Assembly: GCF_049243985.1 (NCBI RefSeq)
Contig: NC_135380.1
Span: 22,306,501-22,370,500 of the forward strand
Source: Paroedura picta
Taxonomy: Eukaryota > Chordata > Lepidosauria > Squamata > Gekkonidae
Direction of reading: 5' to 3'
DNA length: 64,000 bases
The translations under genes were made by a program, and so were the position numbers. The notes beneath the pieces are model-generated. The model was not told the DNA's origin. It saw only the letters and a list, made by a program, of their open reading frames with translations, and searched no databases. This document shows positions 1 through 12,910 of the stretch, piece after piece. Position 1 is the first letter of the stretch, and every line of letters begins with the position of its first letter.

Positions 1-1944
1 TTGTTACAGCTCAGCAAATCACTGCCAGAGTCATGGCTGCTGGAAGAGTACAACACAGAACACACGTGCCTCATTTTTGGACCTTGACAGAAGCATCAGC
101 AGTCCAGCTCTCCTAAGCCACTCAGGCCATTTCAGGGTCTGAATTTCTTCTTTATTTCAATGACAGGCAAAGTGCCTGTCAGCACAACGGCTTGCATTGT
201 GTACAGAACTGGATGTTACACTCTAGTCAGGCCTGCTGCTGAGAACAGCATCTAATTCTCTCCCCTCTCCCCAAACGTTTAAGCAGATGTATGTCTGTGT
301 CAAGAGAAATATTTGGGCTTTTCTCTAGCCTACCAGCAAATGATTGGTTACTAGTTGCAGGATGGGAAATACAAAGTACACCACAAGAAAAGGACGATTC
401 AAATGGAATATAGCAGCAGAAAAAAGAAGAACCTATCCTAGGCTATAACAAACAGTTATACAATTTAACAATGAAATACAGTATATCTTATCTCTTCTTT
501 TTAATAGTAATCAAACAACCAAACCGGACTCTAGATCTGTACTGTTTTCAGTGTAGCATTTTCATCAGTGGTTGTTTCCTGAATATGAAAGAATACAATT
601 AATGTATTCTTGTCAGTAATTATTTCCTAAATCCAAAAGAGAAGAGCATGTTTTCCCTTACAAATTGGGTACCCCATTATCCAACGCTACATACCTCCTA
701 TTACTATTTAAGTACATAGAGTAATCAAATGCCATTGTTCCAATGGGTTTCCACAAATTAAAATATAAGTATTAATCAAGAAAATTGTATGGGAGCCAAC
801 ATTTCCACTAAACCTCAACCTGTCTTTCCTACATCGTCACCATTGAGTCAAGACTTCATCAATTTAGGTGAAGTTGGGGGGGCTGGGCCCCAACATGCAA
901 CACTTCCCAGTTACTTTCCCTGAATCCTATTAGCCATTTTGTTTGACTTTGATTTCTCTTGGATAGTTTTTCCTTTTCTTCCAGACAAAATGGGGAAAAA
1001 ACTGAAACTTCCTGCTCAGAAAGTCAGATTCTTCAGCCATAACAAATCAGTGGCTGAAAAATTTACAGATTTTCTTTTACTGCCAAAGCTTTTATTGCTT
1101 TCCCAATCCCACAGTTATTTGAAACGTATAACCTGCTTAGAGCCATCCTTTAAAACAATAAACAGCCAATCTATGACTGAAAATACAATAAAGCAACACC
1201 AAGGAACAACATCCTATCAAAAACCTGGGCAGATGCTACCATTCACCTCCTAGACATCCCCTGTAATTGTAAATGCAAGAGAGAGATGAGGCAGCTTAGA
1301 ATGAAGGGGCTGAAAGTGGCATAGTAAAGTACCCCAAACTGTGTCCCACAACAGGGACACAAACAAAGAAAAAACACAAGCCAGCTTTGAGTGCACAGCT
1401 GGGTTTTCCCTGAAAGTGATGCCTGTGCACTCTGTGACTTGCCAAAAACTCTGATTTTACCATAATTCCTAGTGATTTCCAAAGAAGCATGACATTGCTT
1501 CCAGATTTTCCTTGGAAGTGGTATCAGGTTGTCACAGACATCCATCCCCCATGATCCCAAGCCAGGCAACCCTACAACAAGCCTTCTTCCTTTGAGAAAG
1601 GCTGGAATTAAGTAAGCCCCATGCTGCCTGTCATCTGTTCCTTTTTTAGGGGCTTGCCTCTGCCATAGTCGTCTTCTGTCTTAATTCTGGGTGGGTCTGC
1701 AGACATTTAAGGTCCTGATTGGGAAACTGGAGCAGCTTCAGGCCAGTACAAGGTGCCAACAAGGTTCAGGTCTCTGCAGAAAGTTCTTGGTTGGTTGAAA
1801 CCCTGGGGACAGGGACTGGGCCTAGTTGCTGGAGAAGTATCCCAAAGTCCACCTGTGAACCGTTTGAAGTTTGGAAGGGCCTGCATTGAGGGCATTAATC
1901 TGAGGTGTCAGTTTCAGTGGAGCTGGGCTGAATCATCATAACTG
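1..1944. other. Low-copy non-coding DNA
   Basis: No gene, exon or repeat family was recognised. Composition is mixed with AT-rich patches. Short open frames on both strands have no recognisable domain, codon bias or splice context. Confidence 0.5.
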
Positions 1945-2080
1945 CAGGGGTAGTCAAACTGCGGCCCTCCAGATGTCCATGGACTACAATTCCCATGAGC
2001 CCTTGCCAGCATTCGCTGGCAGGGGCTCATGGGAATTGTAGTCCATGGGCATCTGGAGGGCCGCAGTTTGACTACCCCTG
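1945..2080. mobile_element. Palindromic hAT MITE (CAAACTGCGGCC subfamily)
   Basis: A near-perfect 136-bp palindrome begins CAGGGGTAGTCAAACTGCGG and ends with its inverted complement CTACCCCTG. The two arms meet at a short centre (CAGCATTCGCTG) and differ at only a few bases, so the copy is young or was homogenised. It has hAT-type CAGGGG ends and no coding capacity, so it must have been moved by a transposase from elsewhere. Unlike most copies here it lacks an 8-bp target duplication (left flank CATAACTG, right flank GGCCAGAG). Confidence 0.85.
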
Positions 2081-2789
2081 GGCCAGAGGGTGCAAACAGA
2101 ATTTTTGATTGAGAAATTGAGATTGGACATTATTTGAAAGTTCTTAGTGATAAATCTCCAAGTGGGTGGGTACACTTCTGATATGGAATAGGGAATGGTT
2201 AAAAAGGCATAACTCAATAGTTCTATGGGACAGCAATTATACATTAATTTTGGGGGGGTGTATTTCATGCAAATGAACATTAGGTGTATCTAAGGATGGT
2301 TGTATCACATGTTCCTGGAATATTCTTGATATATTGCCCAACCTTTACTGGTTTACTGTTATATGAAACATTCTTCTGAACTTTTAACTTGAGATGAGCC
2401 AAACTGGGGGTATAGGGGTGATTTCCACAAGGGACTTAACCTCTCCCCCTTAAAAAAATGCCTCGCTCTTTTGGTGACAGTTGTTTATGTTACTAATAGG
2501 CAGGTTTTAGTAGAAAGAAGTCGTGCATTTCCATTGCTCAGAATCCCTGGCTGATTGATGCTCCTGTCTTGGATTCAGTTGGATTGAAAAGCAGAGGCCA
2601 AATAAGGATGGAGATAAAACATTTGGATACACATCCAAACACTTGCTTCACTGAAAGTGCTGGTGAAAGACACCTGCCAATAATGGATGTGCATGTGAAT
2701 ACAACTATCACCCATTTGCATTCTGCTAACTCTTTGTGGGATGCACATTCAAGCTAGAGGCAAGAATTGTGGCCTGCCATGCAACATAA
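2081..2789. other. Low-copy non-coding DNA
   Basis: Nothing recognised. AT-rich sequence without repeats or exon signals. Confidence 0.4.
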
Positions 2790-3071
2790 CAAGAAGAAGA
2801 AGAAGAGTTGGTTCTTATATGCCGCTTTTCCCTACCCGAAGGAGGCTCAAAGCGGCTTACAGTCGCCTTCCCTTTCCTCTCCCCACAACAGACACCCTGT
2901 GGGGTGGGTGAGGCTGAGAGAGCCCTGATATCACTGCTCGGTCAGAACAGTTTTATCAGTGCCGTGGCGAGCCCAAGGTCACCCAGCTGGTTGCATGTGG
3001 GGGAGTGCAGAATCGAACCCGGCATGCCAGATTAGAAGTCCGCACTCCTAACCACTACACCAAACTGGCTC
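2790..3071 (-). mobile_element. tRNA-derived SINE, full length
   Basis: Read on the minus strand it starts GAGCCAGTTTGGTGTAGTGG (box A region), followed by a box B-like GGGTTCGATTC. A body follows with CACAGGGTGTCTGTTGTGG, and the copy ends in a CTT-rich tail, seen on the plus strand as AAGAAGAAGAAG. This is the most frequent SINE of the window, with about nine whole or partial copies. It is non-coding and would depend on a LINE for movement. The head resembles a tRNA but is part of the SINE, not a tRNA gene. Confidence 0.85.
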
Positions 3072-3202
3072 ACCAAACAAGATACAGTTGGCTTGGACCT
3101 GAATTATAAAACAGTATATTGAATGGCATATTCACTCTTCTCCCCCTCCCTTCAGAAAGAGGGCACTGGGACAGTTTTGTTTAGCCATTGTGCCATCATA
3201 TA

Positions 3203-3341
3203 GAAGAGTTGAATAGTTGGTCCTTGTATGCCACTTTTCTCTACCCGAAGGAGGCTCAAAGCGGCTTACATTGACCTTCCCTTTCCTCTCCCCACAACAG
3301 ACATCCTGTAAGGTAGGTGAGGCTGAGAGAGCCCTAAAATT
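3203..3341 (-). mobile_element. tRNA-derived SINE, 5'-truncated
   Basis: It carries the tail and 3' body of the same SINE as 2790-3071 (plus strand: CTACCCGAAGGAGGCTCAAA, CACAACAGACATCCTGT). It stops before the tRNA-like head, exactly where the next copy begins, giving two copies in the same orientation. Confidence 0.8.
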
Positions 3342-3610
3342 ACAGAAGAAGAAAAGTTGGTTCTTATATGCTGCTTTTCTCTACCAGAAGTAGCTTACAT
3401 TCGCCTTCCCTTTCCTCTTCCCACAACAGACACCCTGTTAGGGAGGTGAGGCTGAGAGAGCCCTGATATCACTGCTCAGTCAGAACAGCTTCATCAGTGT
3501 TGTGCAGAGCCCACGGTCACCCAGCTGGCTGCATGTGGGGGAGCGCAGAATCAAACCCAGCTCGCCAGATTAGATCTCCGAACAACTAACCACTACACCA
3601 AACTGGATCT
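3342..3610 (-). mobile_element. tRNA-derived SINE
   Basis: A nearly full-length copy directly abuts the truncated copy at 3203-3341. The tail is AGAAGAAGAAAAG at the left. The tRNA-like head is at the right (ACCACTACACCAAACTGG on the plus strand). It is more diverged than 2790-3071, with a small deletion in the 3' body. Confidence 0.85.
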
Positions 3611-4956
3611 GTGTTACCGAGGCATTGTCATGTTTGAAATATGATTCCTGATTGGTTTGTTATGGAGGGAAGAAGGCCTTTCAAGTCAAAATAAAATGGT
3701 ACCAAGAAGCAATGGCTGCAAACAAACATGGGAAGTCTGCAAGAGTGCAAGAAGAAACAACATTTGCCTGCAAGTTCCAACCTCACAGAATTCAGCATAG
3801 CAGCATGTGACTTTTAACCCCCTGACCTCAAACCAAAGATCCTGGCATGAGCTTCCCTTCTTCCCCTTGCCCACCGCTGAACCCTCTCCCCACTGCTATG
3901 TTAAGTTAATCTGCTGAAACTGTGGTGTGTTTGTTGATAAGCAAAGCAGGCCTAATTGTGTCCAGTTTCCTCCCACTAATATTATTGTTAGTTTGCTGTA
4001 AAATGGCATGAGCCATGGTAGAGGCAGTATATGGTTTGAAGGAACCCTCTGACTTGATTCCCTTTCTTTCAGTGTTGCAGCATGAGTAAACCCTCAGAGG
4101 GGTGGGCCCAAAGCACCCGTCTGGTTGCCAAGGTTTCCCATCTTTATGTATCCTGCTGTATATTTAGAGTGCCCTCTACAATCGCAGGGCAACGTGTGCG
4201 ACAGGCCTCTAGGTTGATTTGCAAAAAAGGATGCTCCTCTTGCTTTCGGGTCTTTTGACTGAGTTCAACAATCTGTTTCAAAACCAGATTTCAAAGAGAG
4301 GTTCGTGCTGAAAAGCCAAATGCAGGTGCTGTTCATTGTTACATGGAAGCTGTCATGACGCGACCCGTATTAGAAAGAGGGGAGTCTTGTGTTTTCAAAC
4401 AATCTCTTGCGGTTTTTTAAAAGGCCATGGAAATCGAGGACACAGAAAAATTGCTGCCTGCTTAATTATCATCTTTGTGTCAGCCCTGAAGAAGGCTGCT
4501 AATTTTCAGTTGTGGTTAGAAGCATTGCTATAGGGCCAAAATTTTAATGACGAAGAGGCGGAGGGCTACGTCCCCTGAACCAATGAAATGGCAGGTTCGT
4601 TTCCAGGAGAGACATCAGGCAAAAACAAGGACAGGTAATTGTTCTGTTTAGAAGTAGCTCAGCATCTGTGATGACAATTGCTTTTCCAGATTATCAGAGC
4701 TATCCTGGCTCGGATCTAAACCCACGGATTTAGAAGGAGGTAATTCCTGCCCTGCAGACCTTCACAACATATAACCAGAGTTTTGTGAGTTCAAGAAATT
4801 AATTGTCTGCCCTGTGGTCACCTACATTCCATGCCAAGAAAAACAGACTGCATAAATTATGGGAATTAAGCACATCGGAATGTGTTTGTTTTGCATGATG
4901 TATCCTACCAATTTCACTGTTAAAAAAAATGATTTGTCTTTTAATAGCTGTGGGGG
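3611..4956. other. Low-copy non-coding DNA, possible conserved element
   Basis: No repeat family or exon was recognised. Roughly 3880-4780 is free of interspersed repeats, has balanced composition and many short AT-rich blocks. It is a plausible but untested conserved non-coding candidate. Confidence 0.3.
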
Positions 4957-6549
<1,593 letters not shown>

Positions 6550-6820
6550 GAGAGTTGGTTCTTATATGCTGCTTTTCCCTACCTGAAGGAGGCTCAAAGT
6601 GGCTTACAGTCACCTTCCCATTCCTCTCCCCACAACAGACACCCTGTGAGGTGGGGGAGGCTAAGAGAGCCCTGATATTATTGCTCGGTCAGAACAGTTT
6701 TATCAGTGCTGTGGCGAGCCCAAGGTCACTCAGCTGGTTGTATGTGGGGGAATGCAGAATCGCACCTGGCATGTCAGATTAGAAGTCCGCACTCCTAACC
6801 ACTACACCAAACTGGCTCTC
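6550..6820 (-). mobile_element. tRNA-derived SINE, full length
   Basis: Same family as 2790-3071 and close to it in sequence. The tRNA-like head is at the right end (ACCACTACACCAAACTGGCT on the plus strand), with box B-like sequence just inside. The CTT tail is reduced to GAGAGTTGG. Confidence 0.85.
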
Positions 6821-8690
6821 CTGTGGTTACATTTTAACCTATATATCTATATATCTCATTCTGCATTTAGCACCAGAATATGGATTAAAAAGTCTGCACA
6901 AGGAGGCCAGCTACAAATCTGGGCGACGGACCAATCTTAAATTTTAAAAGAGGAAGAGTTAAAAAAATTAAAAATTAAATTGTGAGATCTCATGAAATCG
7001 CCTTGTGAGACCGCTGCAGCCATCTTGAATTGCCTAGATAATCACAGAAAACAGCCTAAAGTTGCCCAGGTGATCCAAAAGACAAGACGGAGGAGGGAAG
7101 AAGCAAAGCCAGGGTAAGAGGAAAGAAAGAAAAGTCGAAAAAATGAGAGGGGATGTGTGTGTGGGGGGGGGGGGAACAGAGCAGAAAAAGGAGAGAAACT
7201 CCAGGGACTGTGAGGAGGACCAGCTGATGGAAGGGGGCAGTTTTCTTGTGGCTCTCTGCATGTTGCTGATGACTACAGCCGTATTAACAATGCAGTCCAA
7301 ACCTTGGTGAGCTCATATTTTCATTTACATAAAGGGATTTATGCCTTTGTAAATACACCCATTTCATTTTCATCAATAAAAATTCCTTAAGGAGTCAAGG
7401 TGGCTAGAAATAAATCTGCTCCTGAGAAACAACCCCATGTTGTCTGAAACATGGGAAGTGGGTAATTCCCCCACTCATATACAACCCCCCCCCAAAAAAA
7501 AAATCTGATGATATCTCAATAGGGAATTGCCAGTCACCCATCGGTGGTACACAAGCAACCCCAGGACTGGTCAAAATCAGTTAGAAACCTTGATCTTAAA
7601 CTGGCTACCCTGGAGAGTCAGCAGGGGAGCCTTAAAGACCTTAAAGAATTCTCAGCATATTCTTCACTAATAGTCTTTACAAAAATATCTCTTAGAAAAA
7701 GTCAGTACATTTTGGAAATTCTTACATCATTTTTAAAAATCCGTTTCAGAACTCATATGCTATCTGCCAGGCCAAAATAAGATACTGTATGTCAGAATAG
7801 TTTGTGCGTGTGTATTAATTTGACCACTCTGGGCTGAAAAGCATTTGGTCATAACATGTGTAATCATTGTTGTCATCCTTGGGAATTGTATGTGCAACAT
7901 TTTACAGGACTTATGTGGACTTATGTTTTTAATGAGATTTTTCTTTGGAGTTTTTAATCCTATTTATGTGCGTTAGGCAATAAATAATTGCATTCTATCC
8001 TAGTTTTCTGTTTGCTCAACTTTTAGATTCCTACCCTGGAGAGTTACCAGGAGGGCTGACCGTAAGGAATTCTCAGCACAGAAGTAGTCTGGAGTCTCCC
8101 GGGCTTATGCCAGACTCAGAAAATTCATTTAGCTCCAACAATGTGAATCTTCTGCCTGAACAAACAGCGGCTGCACTCAAGTCAAGGGCAGGACATAAAA
8201 ATGGAAGGATGCCGGAAGACTTGGGCTGCAACTTGACCTGGGCCAGCCACTAGAAAAGCAAGCAAGTGCAAGGACCTGTGGAAGGTAATAAGGCCCCAGG
8301 AAACTTTGACCCAGATCTGTAGTGTTTTCCTATGTTTTGCGCTGCTGCTGGGGAGGGGAATGTACAAGGTCCGATGTTTAAAATCTCTCTGAGATCTTGC
8401 TCCATCCCAGCCGCCACACACCAAAACATGAAATAGTCTCCATTCAATGAGGGATCAGCAAGGGGCTGGATCCCACCCCAACACCCACACGGGGCTACTT
8501 GGCTGCAGTCAATAGGGTGAGTTAAGATGCTTCTATCTGATTCAGAAGTTCCAGGGATCGCTGCCCCATAGGTTGTTTGGGCAGAAATGTACGAAGGAAA
8601 TTGTGTATCCCCTGCAAGCAATAAATGGTTCTTGTACTATGCAGTATGCAGTATAAGAACTGCAGAACTGTCCCTGAGGTTACACTGTCC
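6821..8690. other. Low-copy non-coding DNA
   Basis: Nothing recognised beyond homopolymer runs: G near 7163-7174, and C followed by A near 7485-7502. No convincing exon or repeat. Confidence 0.4.
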
Positions 8691-8760
8691 CAAGGCTGTC
8701 AGGGGCTCATGGGAATTGTAGTCCATGGACACCTGGAGAGCCACAGTTTGGCCGTCCCTG
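8691..8760. mobile_element. Single-arm hAT MITE (TGGCC subfamily) with target duplication
   Basis: Only the right arm of the palindrome is present, from the centre (GGCTGTCAGGGGCTCATGGG) to the end (CAGTTTGGCCGTCCCTG). It is nevertheless flanked by CACTGTCC (8683-8690) and CACTATCC (8761-8768), a 7/8 match at the expected hAT length. The GGCCAAACTGTGGCTCTCC-type arm marks an older subfamily than the copy at 1945-2080. Confidence 0.7.
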
Positions 8761-9152
8761 CACTATCCCACCTGGGCCAGTTTTGCCCTGCCTTGAACTT
8801 TTCACAAAAACTGCTGGCTATCATGTCTACTTTTATCTGCCCTCCCTTCAAAGCATCCAAAGCAGGATGTGTGACTCTCCCTTCCTTCAGGGTAGAGTGG
8901 GGATCCAAAGTGGGGCCTCTGCCAGAGTAGCAACCCCACTGCACCATCACATTATTCTTCTAATTTCTGACATGACAGTTTCCAGCTTGTTTTCAGCAAC
9001 ATTCAGAAGAGTGTCAGGGGGGTAGCCTGCTTCTTGTCACTCTGATGGGAGGCTTTAGCCTCTCTGCTTCTCTTTGGGGACCTTCTAGGGCATCTAGCTG
9101 GATACTGTGGAGAAAGAGGAGTCTCAAAGAGGTTTACAATTGCCTTGCCTCG
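8761..9152. other. Low-copy non-coding DNA
   Basis: Nothing recognised between the MITE fragment and the CR1 element. Confidence 0.4.
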
Positions 9153-9679
9153 GACATCTTCAAGTATTTAAAAGGGTACCATATGGAGCAGGGGTAGTCA
9201 AACTGCGGCCCTCCAGATGTCCATGGACTACAATTCCCAGGAGCCCCCTGCCAGCGAATGCTGGCAGGGGGCTCCTGGGAATCGTAGTCCATGGACATCT
9301 GGAGGGCCGCAGTTTGACTACCCCTGATATGGAGGATGGAGCAGAGTTGTTCTTTCTTGCCCCAGAGGGACACACCAGAATGAGTGGGATGAAATTAATT
9401 CAAAAGAAATTCCATCTAAACATCTGGAAGAAGTTCCTGACAGTTAGAGCGGTTTCTCAGTGGAACAGGCTTCCTCGGGAGGTGGTGGGTTCTCCATCTT
9501 TGGAAATTTTTAAGCATAGGCTAGATAGCCATCTGACGGAGAGGCTGATTCTGTGAAGGCAAAGGAGTGGCAGGTTACAGTGGATGAGCGATTGGGATGT
9601 GAGTGTCCTGCATAGGGCAGGGGGTTGGACTAGATGACCCATGAGGTCCCTTCCAACTCTATGGTTCTGTGATTCTATC
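9153..9679 (+). mobile_element. CR1 LINE, 3' end, carrying a nested MITE
   Basis: The sequence encodes the C-terminal part of CR1 ORF2 (reading ...NRLPREVVGSPSLEIFK...LTERLIL then stop). It continues through the CR1 3' UTR with GGGGGTTGGACTAGATGACC and CCCTTCCAACTCTATGG and ends at a GATTCTAT tail. CR1 copies are normally 5'-truncated like this, and no reverse transcriptase core is present. A 138-bp hAT MITE interrupts it at 9189-9326, so the CR1 insertion came first. Confidence 0.9.
9189..9326. mobile_element. Palindromic hAT MITE inserted in CR1
   Basis: Complete copy of the CAAACTGCGGCC subfamily, with both arms intact and nearly identical. It is flanked by perfect 8-bp duplications ATATGGAG (9181-9188 and 9327-9334). 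Removing the element and one duplication restores a continuous CR1 sequence, which confirms the boundaries. Confidence 0.95.
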
Positions 9680-10597
9680 TATGGTCCCTGTAGCCTCTTT
9701 CATTGCTGGCTCTCTTTCCCTGACTCTTGGCCCCGGCCTCTCTGCACTGCCTTTGCTCAGAGCATGTTCTTGTGGCTCATCTGCATCCCATTCCTGGTTG
9801 AATTGACCAGATTCACAAAGGAGTCCAAACAATTTCAGGACAGTCAGATTGTGTGCTCCCCCCGCACACAAAAGTTTTGTTTGATTTCCTTTGTGGGAAA
9901 GATTCATCCATTAAAAACCACTTTATGCTGACTTTTCTGAATAAATTCCAAATGGGTTGTGTTAAAAACAAGTCCAGCAACCATACACAGATCAAGGAGC
10001 CCATTAAAAATCATCAAGCACCTGAAATGAAAGTCCCAAACAGTCCCACCCACCAAAATTAAATGCAAACAGGCTCATTTTCAGGGATGGCAGGAAGGGC
10101 CGGCTGTAAGGAGAAGGCGGCCTTTTCCCCTCCTGATGCCACGCTGCATTCTAAACTCCGCACAAGAAGCTCCAATTTATTCTTGGTGTTCCTTCCTAAT
10201 GAGGTGATTAACTGGCAAATTATGAATCAGAGGGAGGAATCTCTTTTCTATTTCCTCCCAGCACCGGAGAGTCTGTCAGTCTCAGAATGTTCCGGGGACC
10301 GAGATTTACTTTTTCATTTCAAAAAACAAACAAACAAGAATTTGAAAAAACGGGGAGCAATTAGGGAAACAAATAACAGAACGGAAGACTGCTAACTGCA
10401 GCTAAATTGTTTCTGTACTCTCCTCTATGAGACAATGCCATCTTCTCGGATGAGCAGCCTCAGAGCTCTCCAGACACCCGGCTCGAAATGTCTCCTCTTT
10501 GCATGGGGGAGGTTACTGCCAGGCCTGGCAAATGGTATCGAGCAGTCATGTGAGGATCTCTGACTGGGGCGGCCCAAAGGGTTGTGGCACCCTAGGT
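9680..10597. other. Low-copy non-coding DNA
   Basis: No repeat or exon was recognised. Around 10060-10400 the sequence is unique-looking. Confidence 0.35.
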
Positions 10598-10732
10598 CAG
10601 GGGTAGTCAACCTGTGGTCCTCCAGATGACCATGGACTACAATTCCCATGAGCCCCTGCCAGCATTTGCTGGCAGGGGCTCATGGGAATTGTAGTCTATG
10701 GACATCTGGAGGACCACAGGTTGACTACCCCA
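10598..10732. mobile_element. Palindromic hAT MITE (CAACCTGTGGTCC subfamily)
   Basis: The left end CAGGGGTAGTCAACCTGTGG is complete and the palindrome centre CAGCATTTGCTG is intact. The right arm ends TTGACTACCCC, without the terminal TG and without a recognisable target duplication, so the right end has been slightly trimmed or mutated. Confidence 0.9.
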
Positions 10733-11091
10733 CTTCCACCCCAGTGTCACGGGGACACTGTCCCCACCAAGTCACCCTCTTCCCTGCCAGGCGGTACTGA
10801 CACCCAGGGCTGAAGACAGGCACCATGCTGGGAAAGGTAGGCCAGCCGGCTGCGGGGCCTTGGGGCCAACAGGGAGGAAAAGATGCCCTCCAGCCTGCCT
10901 GCCATGTGCAGCTTGGCTGAGAGAGAGTCCCTCCATGAAGGAAAGCTTGCTATGCAGTTGAGCCACCCTGCCACACAGGGCTTGACTGGGCACCTTCCTC
11001 CTGGACAGTGGGCAGCTTAGCCAGGTGCCATTGTCCTCTGCCTGAGATGGGCTAGCAGACTACATGCAGTGGTGGCATGACTAGAGGGAGA
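10733..11091. other. GC-rich non-coding DNA
   Basis: This stretch is noticeably richer in G and C than its surroundings but poor in CpG, so it does not look like a CpG-island promoter. Open frames here lack recognisable domains. It may be an uncharacterised repeat. Confidence 0.35.
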
Positions 11092-11280
11092 GGTTGCCAG
11101 TTCCAGGTTGGGAATTGGCTGGAGATTTGGAGATGGAGCCAGGGGAGGACAAGGGACCTCAGTGGGGTCCAGGGCCATGGAGTCCCCCCTCCAAAGCATC
11201 CATGTCCTCTCTAACGGGTTTGCTCTTTGCAGTCCGTAGATGAGTTGTAATTCCAGGGGACCCCCCACCTAGGCCTCCCC
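11092..11280 (+). mobile_element. GGTTGCCAG-ended repeat (unclassified DNA element)
   Basis: The copy starts AGGTTGCCAGTTCCAGGTTG. It contains the family's internal landmarks (GGAGATTTGG, GACCTCAGTGGGGT, CTCCAAAGCATCCA, GAGTTGTAATTCCAGGGG) and ends CACCTAGGCCTCCCC. The family recurs about ten times in the window. Its ends are inverted repeats GGGTTGCCAG/CTGGCAACCC, best kept at 45633-45768, which suggests a non-autonomous DNA transposon. Confidence 0.75.
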
Positions 11281-11779
11281 ACAAATGGGCAAAATCAACA
11301 ACTGCTTGTCCACAGCCCAGAAAAAAAATAAAACAATGCTTTCCAAGACTGCAAAACAAAAGGGGTTTCGTTTCCACTGAGAACATTGTGACCCAGCAAA
11401 ATCAGGCCTCTCAGCTGCTCTCGGGCTCGTTCCCTATCTCTCCCAGCCCAGTCTCCTTCTCCAAATCCCTGTTGGCAATCCTTTGTTTACCGTCTCTTGG
11501 GTGGGGAGAATAAGGAATAAGAACTTGTATCACACACATACCCCGAACGAGAGTTTGCTTTTTACAAGCATTTCCCTGAACTATTAATATAAATAATGAC
11601 ACATTTGGTTTTAAAAAGTCATTTAACTCCTCCCTCTCACAAGAGGCCTTTATACACTTCCTCCAATGCAAAAATTAATTTTCTGTGCAAAGGCTGTCAC
11701 CCAGTGGCCTAGGCTAGTACTGCAGGCTCGTGTTAAAAATTTAAGAATAGCACCGCAGGAAATTTGGTGGTAAAGGGAA
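11281..11779. other. Low-copy non-coding DNA
   Basis: No repeat family, exon or RNA gene recognised. Confidence 0.35.
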
Positions 11780-12105
11780 GAGCTGTTGAGTGGCAGCTGA
11801 TCTGTGGTGACCCCATAGGGAGGGTTTCCAAGGCAGGAAACATTGAGAGATGGTTTGCCATTGCTTGCCTCTTCAGAGCAAGCCTGGATTTCCAAATACC
11901 AACCCCGCCTGGCCCTGCTTACCTTCCAAGACAAGGGCCCATTCTGCCCACGATAGATAATGCACTTTCAATGCACTTTAGAAGTAGATTTTCCTGATCT
12001 GAACAGGAAAATCTAGCTGCAAAAGCAAACTGAAAGTACACTATCCTCCATGTGTGGAATGAGCCCAGATCAGGACTGCCTGGGCCATCCAGGTCAAAGC
12101 CAGGG
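11780..12105 (-). mobile_element. 5S-rRNA-derived SINE, interrupted by a Harbinger-like MITE
   Basis: On the plus strand CCAAATACCAACC...CCTGCTTACCTTCCAAGAC is a diverged complement of the 5S rRNA internal promoter region (CCAAGTACTAACC...CTTAGCTTCCGAGATC). A SINE body lies to the left (GGTGACCCCATAGGGAGGG, GGTTTGCCATTGCTTGCC). The 5S-like head resumes after the MITE as AGATCAGGACTGCCTGGGCC. This is a retroposed 5S-type SINE, not a functional 5S gene. Confidence 0.75.
11936..12065. mobile_element. Harbinger-like palindromic MITE, 130 bp
   Basis: Starts GGCCCATTCTGCCCACG and ends TGTGGAATGAGCC, with inverted arms built around ATAATGCACTTTCAATGCAC. Flanking trinucleotides AAG and CAG, and the continuity of the interrupted 5S SINE, support a 3-bp target duplication as expected for PIF/Harbinger elements. 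Its length equals that of the copy at 18146-18275. Confidence 0.75.
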
Positions 12106-12820
12106 AAATTTGGGAGGTCCAGTATGTTCAGAGCGGAAAGCTGAATTGTGGTTTTGCAAGACTACCTAGGACCTTAGCTCCCTCCTTTCGTTCATCAACC
12201 ATTTTAGTTTCTTTGGCCACGGTCCTCCTGCTGGCTATATAATTGTAGCCAGTCAGGAATCATTTAGCCAGCATGAAGTCCGTGATGCCTTGTATCCAAT
12301 CAGACTTTCTTGTGTGGTGACGTCACAAAGTCAATCAGAGTAAGTATAATTCTTCCTGCCCTCACGCGAATGTGAAATATTTCACTCCATTTCTTGTAGG
12401 TCCTCTGCTTATCATCAAAATAGGGATTGGGGGGACAGGGATCATTTTGTCCCTCCGTTATGAGCATGCAAAGCTGCCTTATGCTGTGCCAGTCCATTTT
12501 AGTATGCAGGACAGAGTGGTGTACCTGAACTTTAGGAGCGTTCTCCAAAAACGAAGGCGGGGGTCTCTAGTAGACTGACAACTTAAAATGCAGCTGAGCC
12601 ACAGTCCTGTTTGAGGAACTCTGGTGGTCTCCAGAGAAAGTGGAAACTTTGCACATGCTGCCTTGTGGCATCTGAGAAACCCAGACAAGATAGACCTTTC
12701 CTTGAATAGACTATTGTTTACAGAAAGGACATTTCATCCACTTTCAGCCAACCGTGTCTTTTCAGTTCCTTTTCTGTTTCTGAACACATGTAATAAACAT
12801 GTAATAAATCTGGACTGGAA
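12106..12820. other. Low-copy DNA with a possible SINE relic
   Basis: Around 12463-12500, GCAAAGCTGCCTTATGCTG resembles the distal part of the SINE at 22777-22976. The rest is unrecognised. Confidence 0.3.
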
Positions 12821-12910
12821 GCCCTCCCTTCCTCCTTTCCTCCCTTCCTCCCTTCTTCCCTTCATTCATTCATTCATTCATTCATTCATTCATTCATTCA
12901 TTCATTCATT
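12821..12910 (+). repeat. Compound microsatellite (CCTT)n(CATT)n
   Basis: CCTT/TCCC-rich sequence changes to about twelve CATT units at 12861-12910. It lies at the tail end of a LINE-like sequence and probably derives from its 3' tail. Confidence 0.95.

Noticed and set aside
10733-11040. CpG-island promoter
   Set aside because: GC-rich but CpG-poor and with no adjacent exon.
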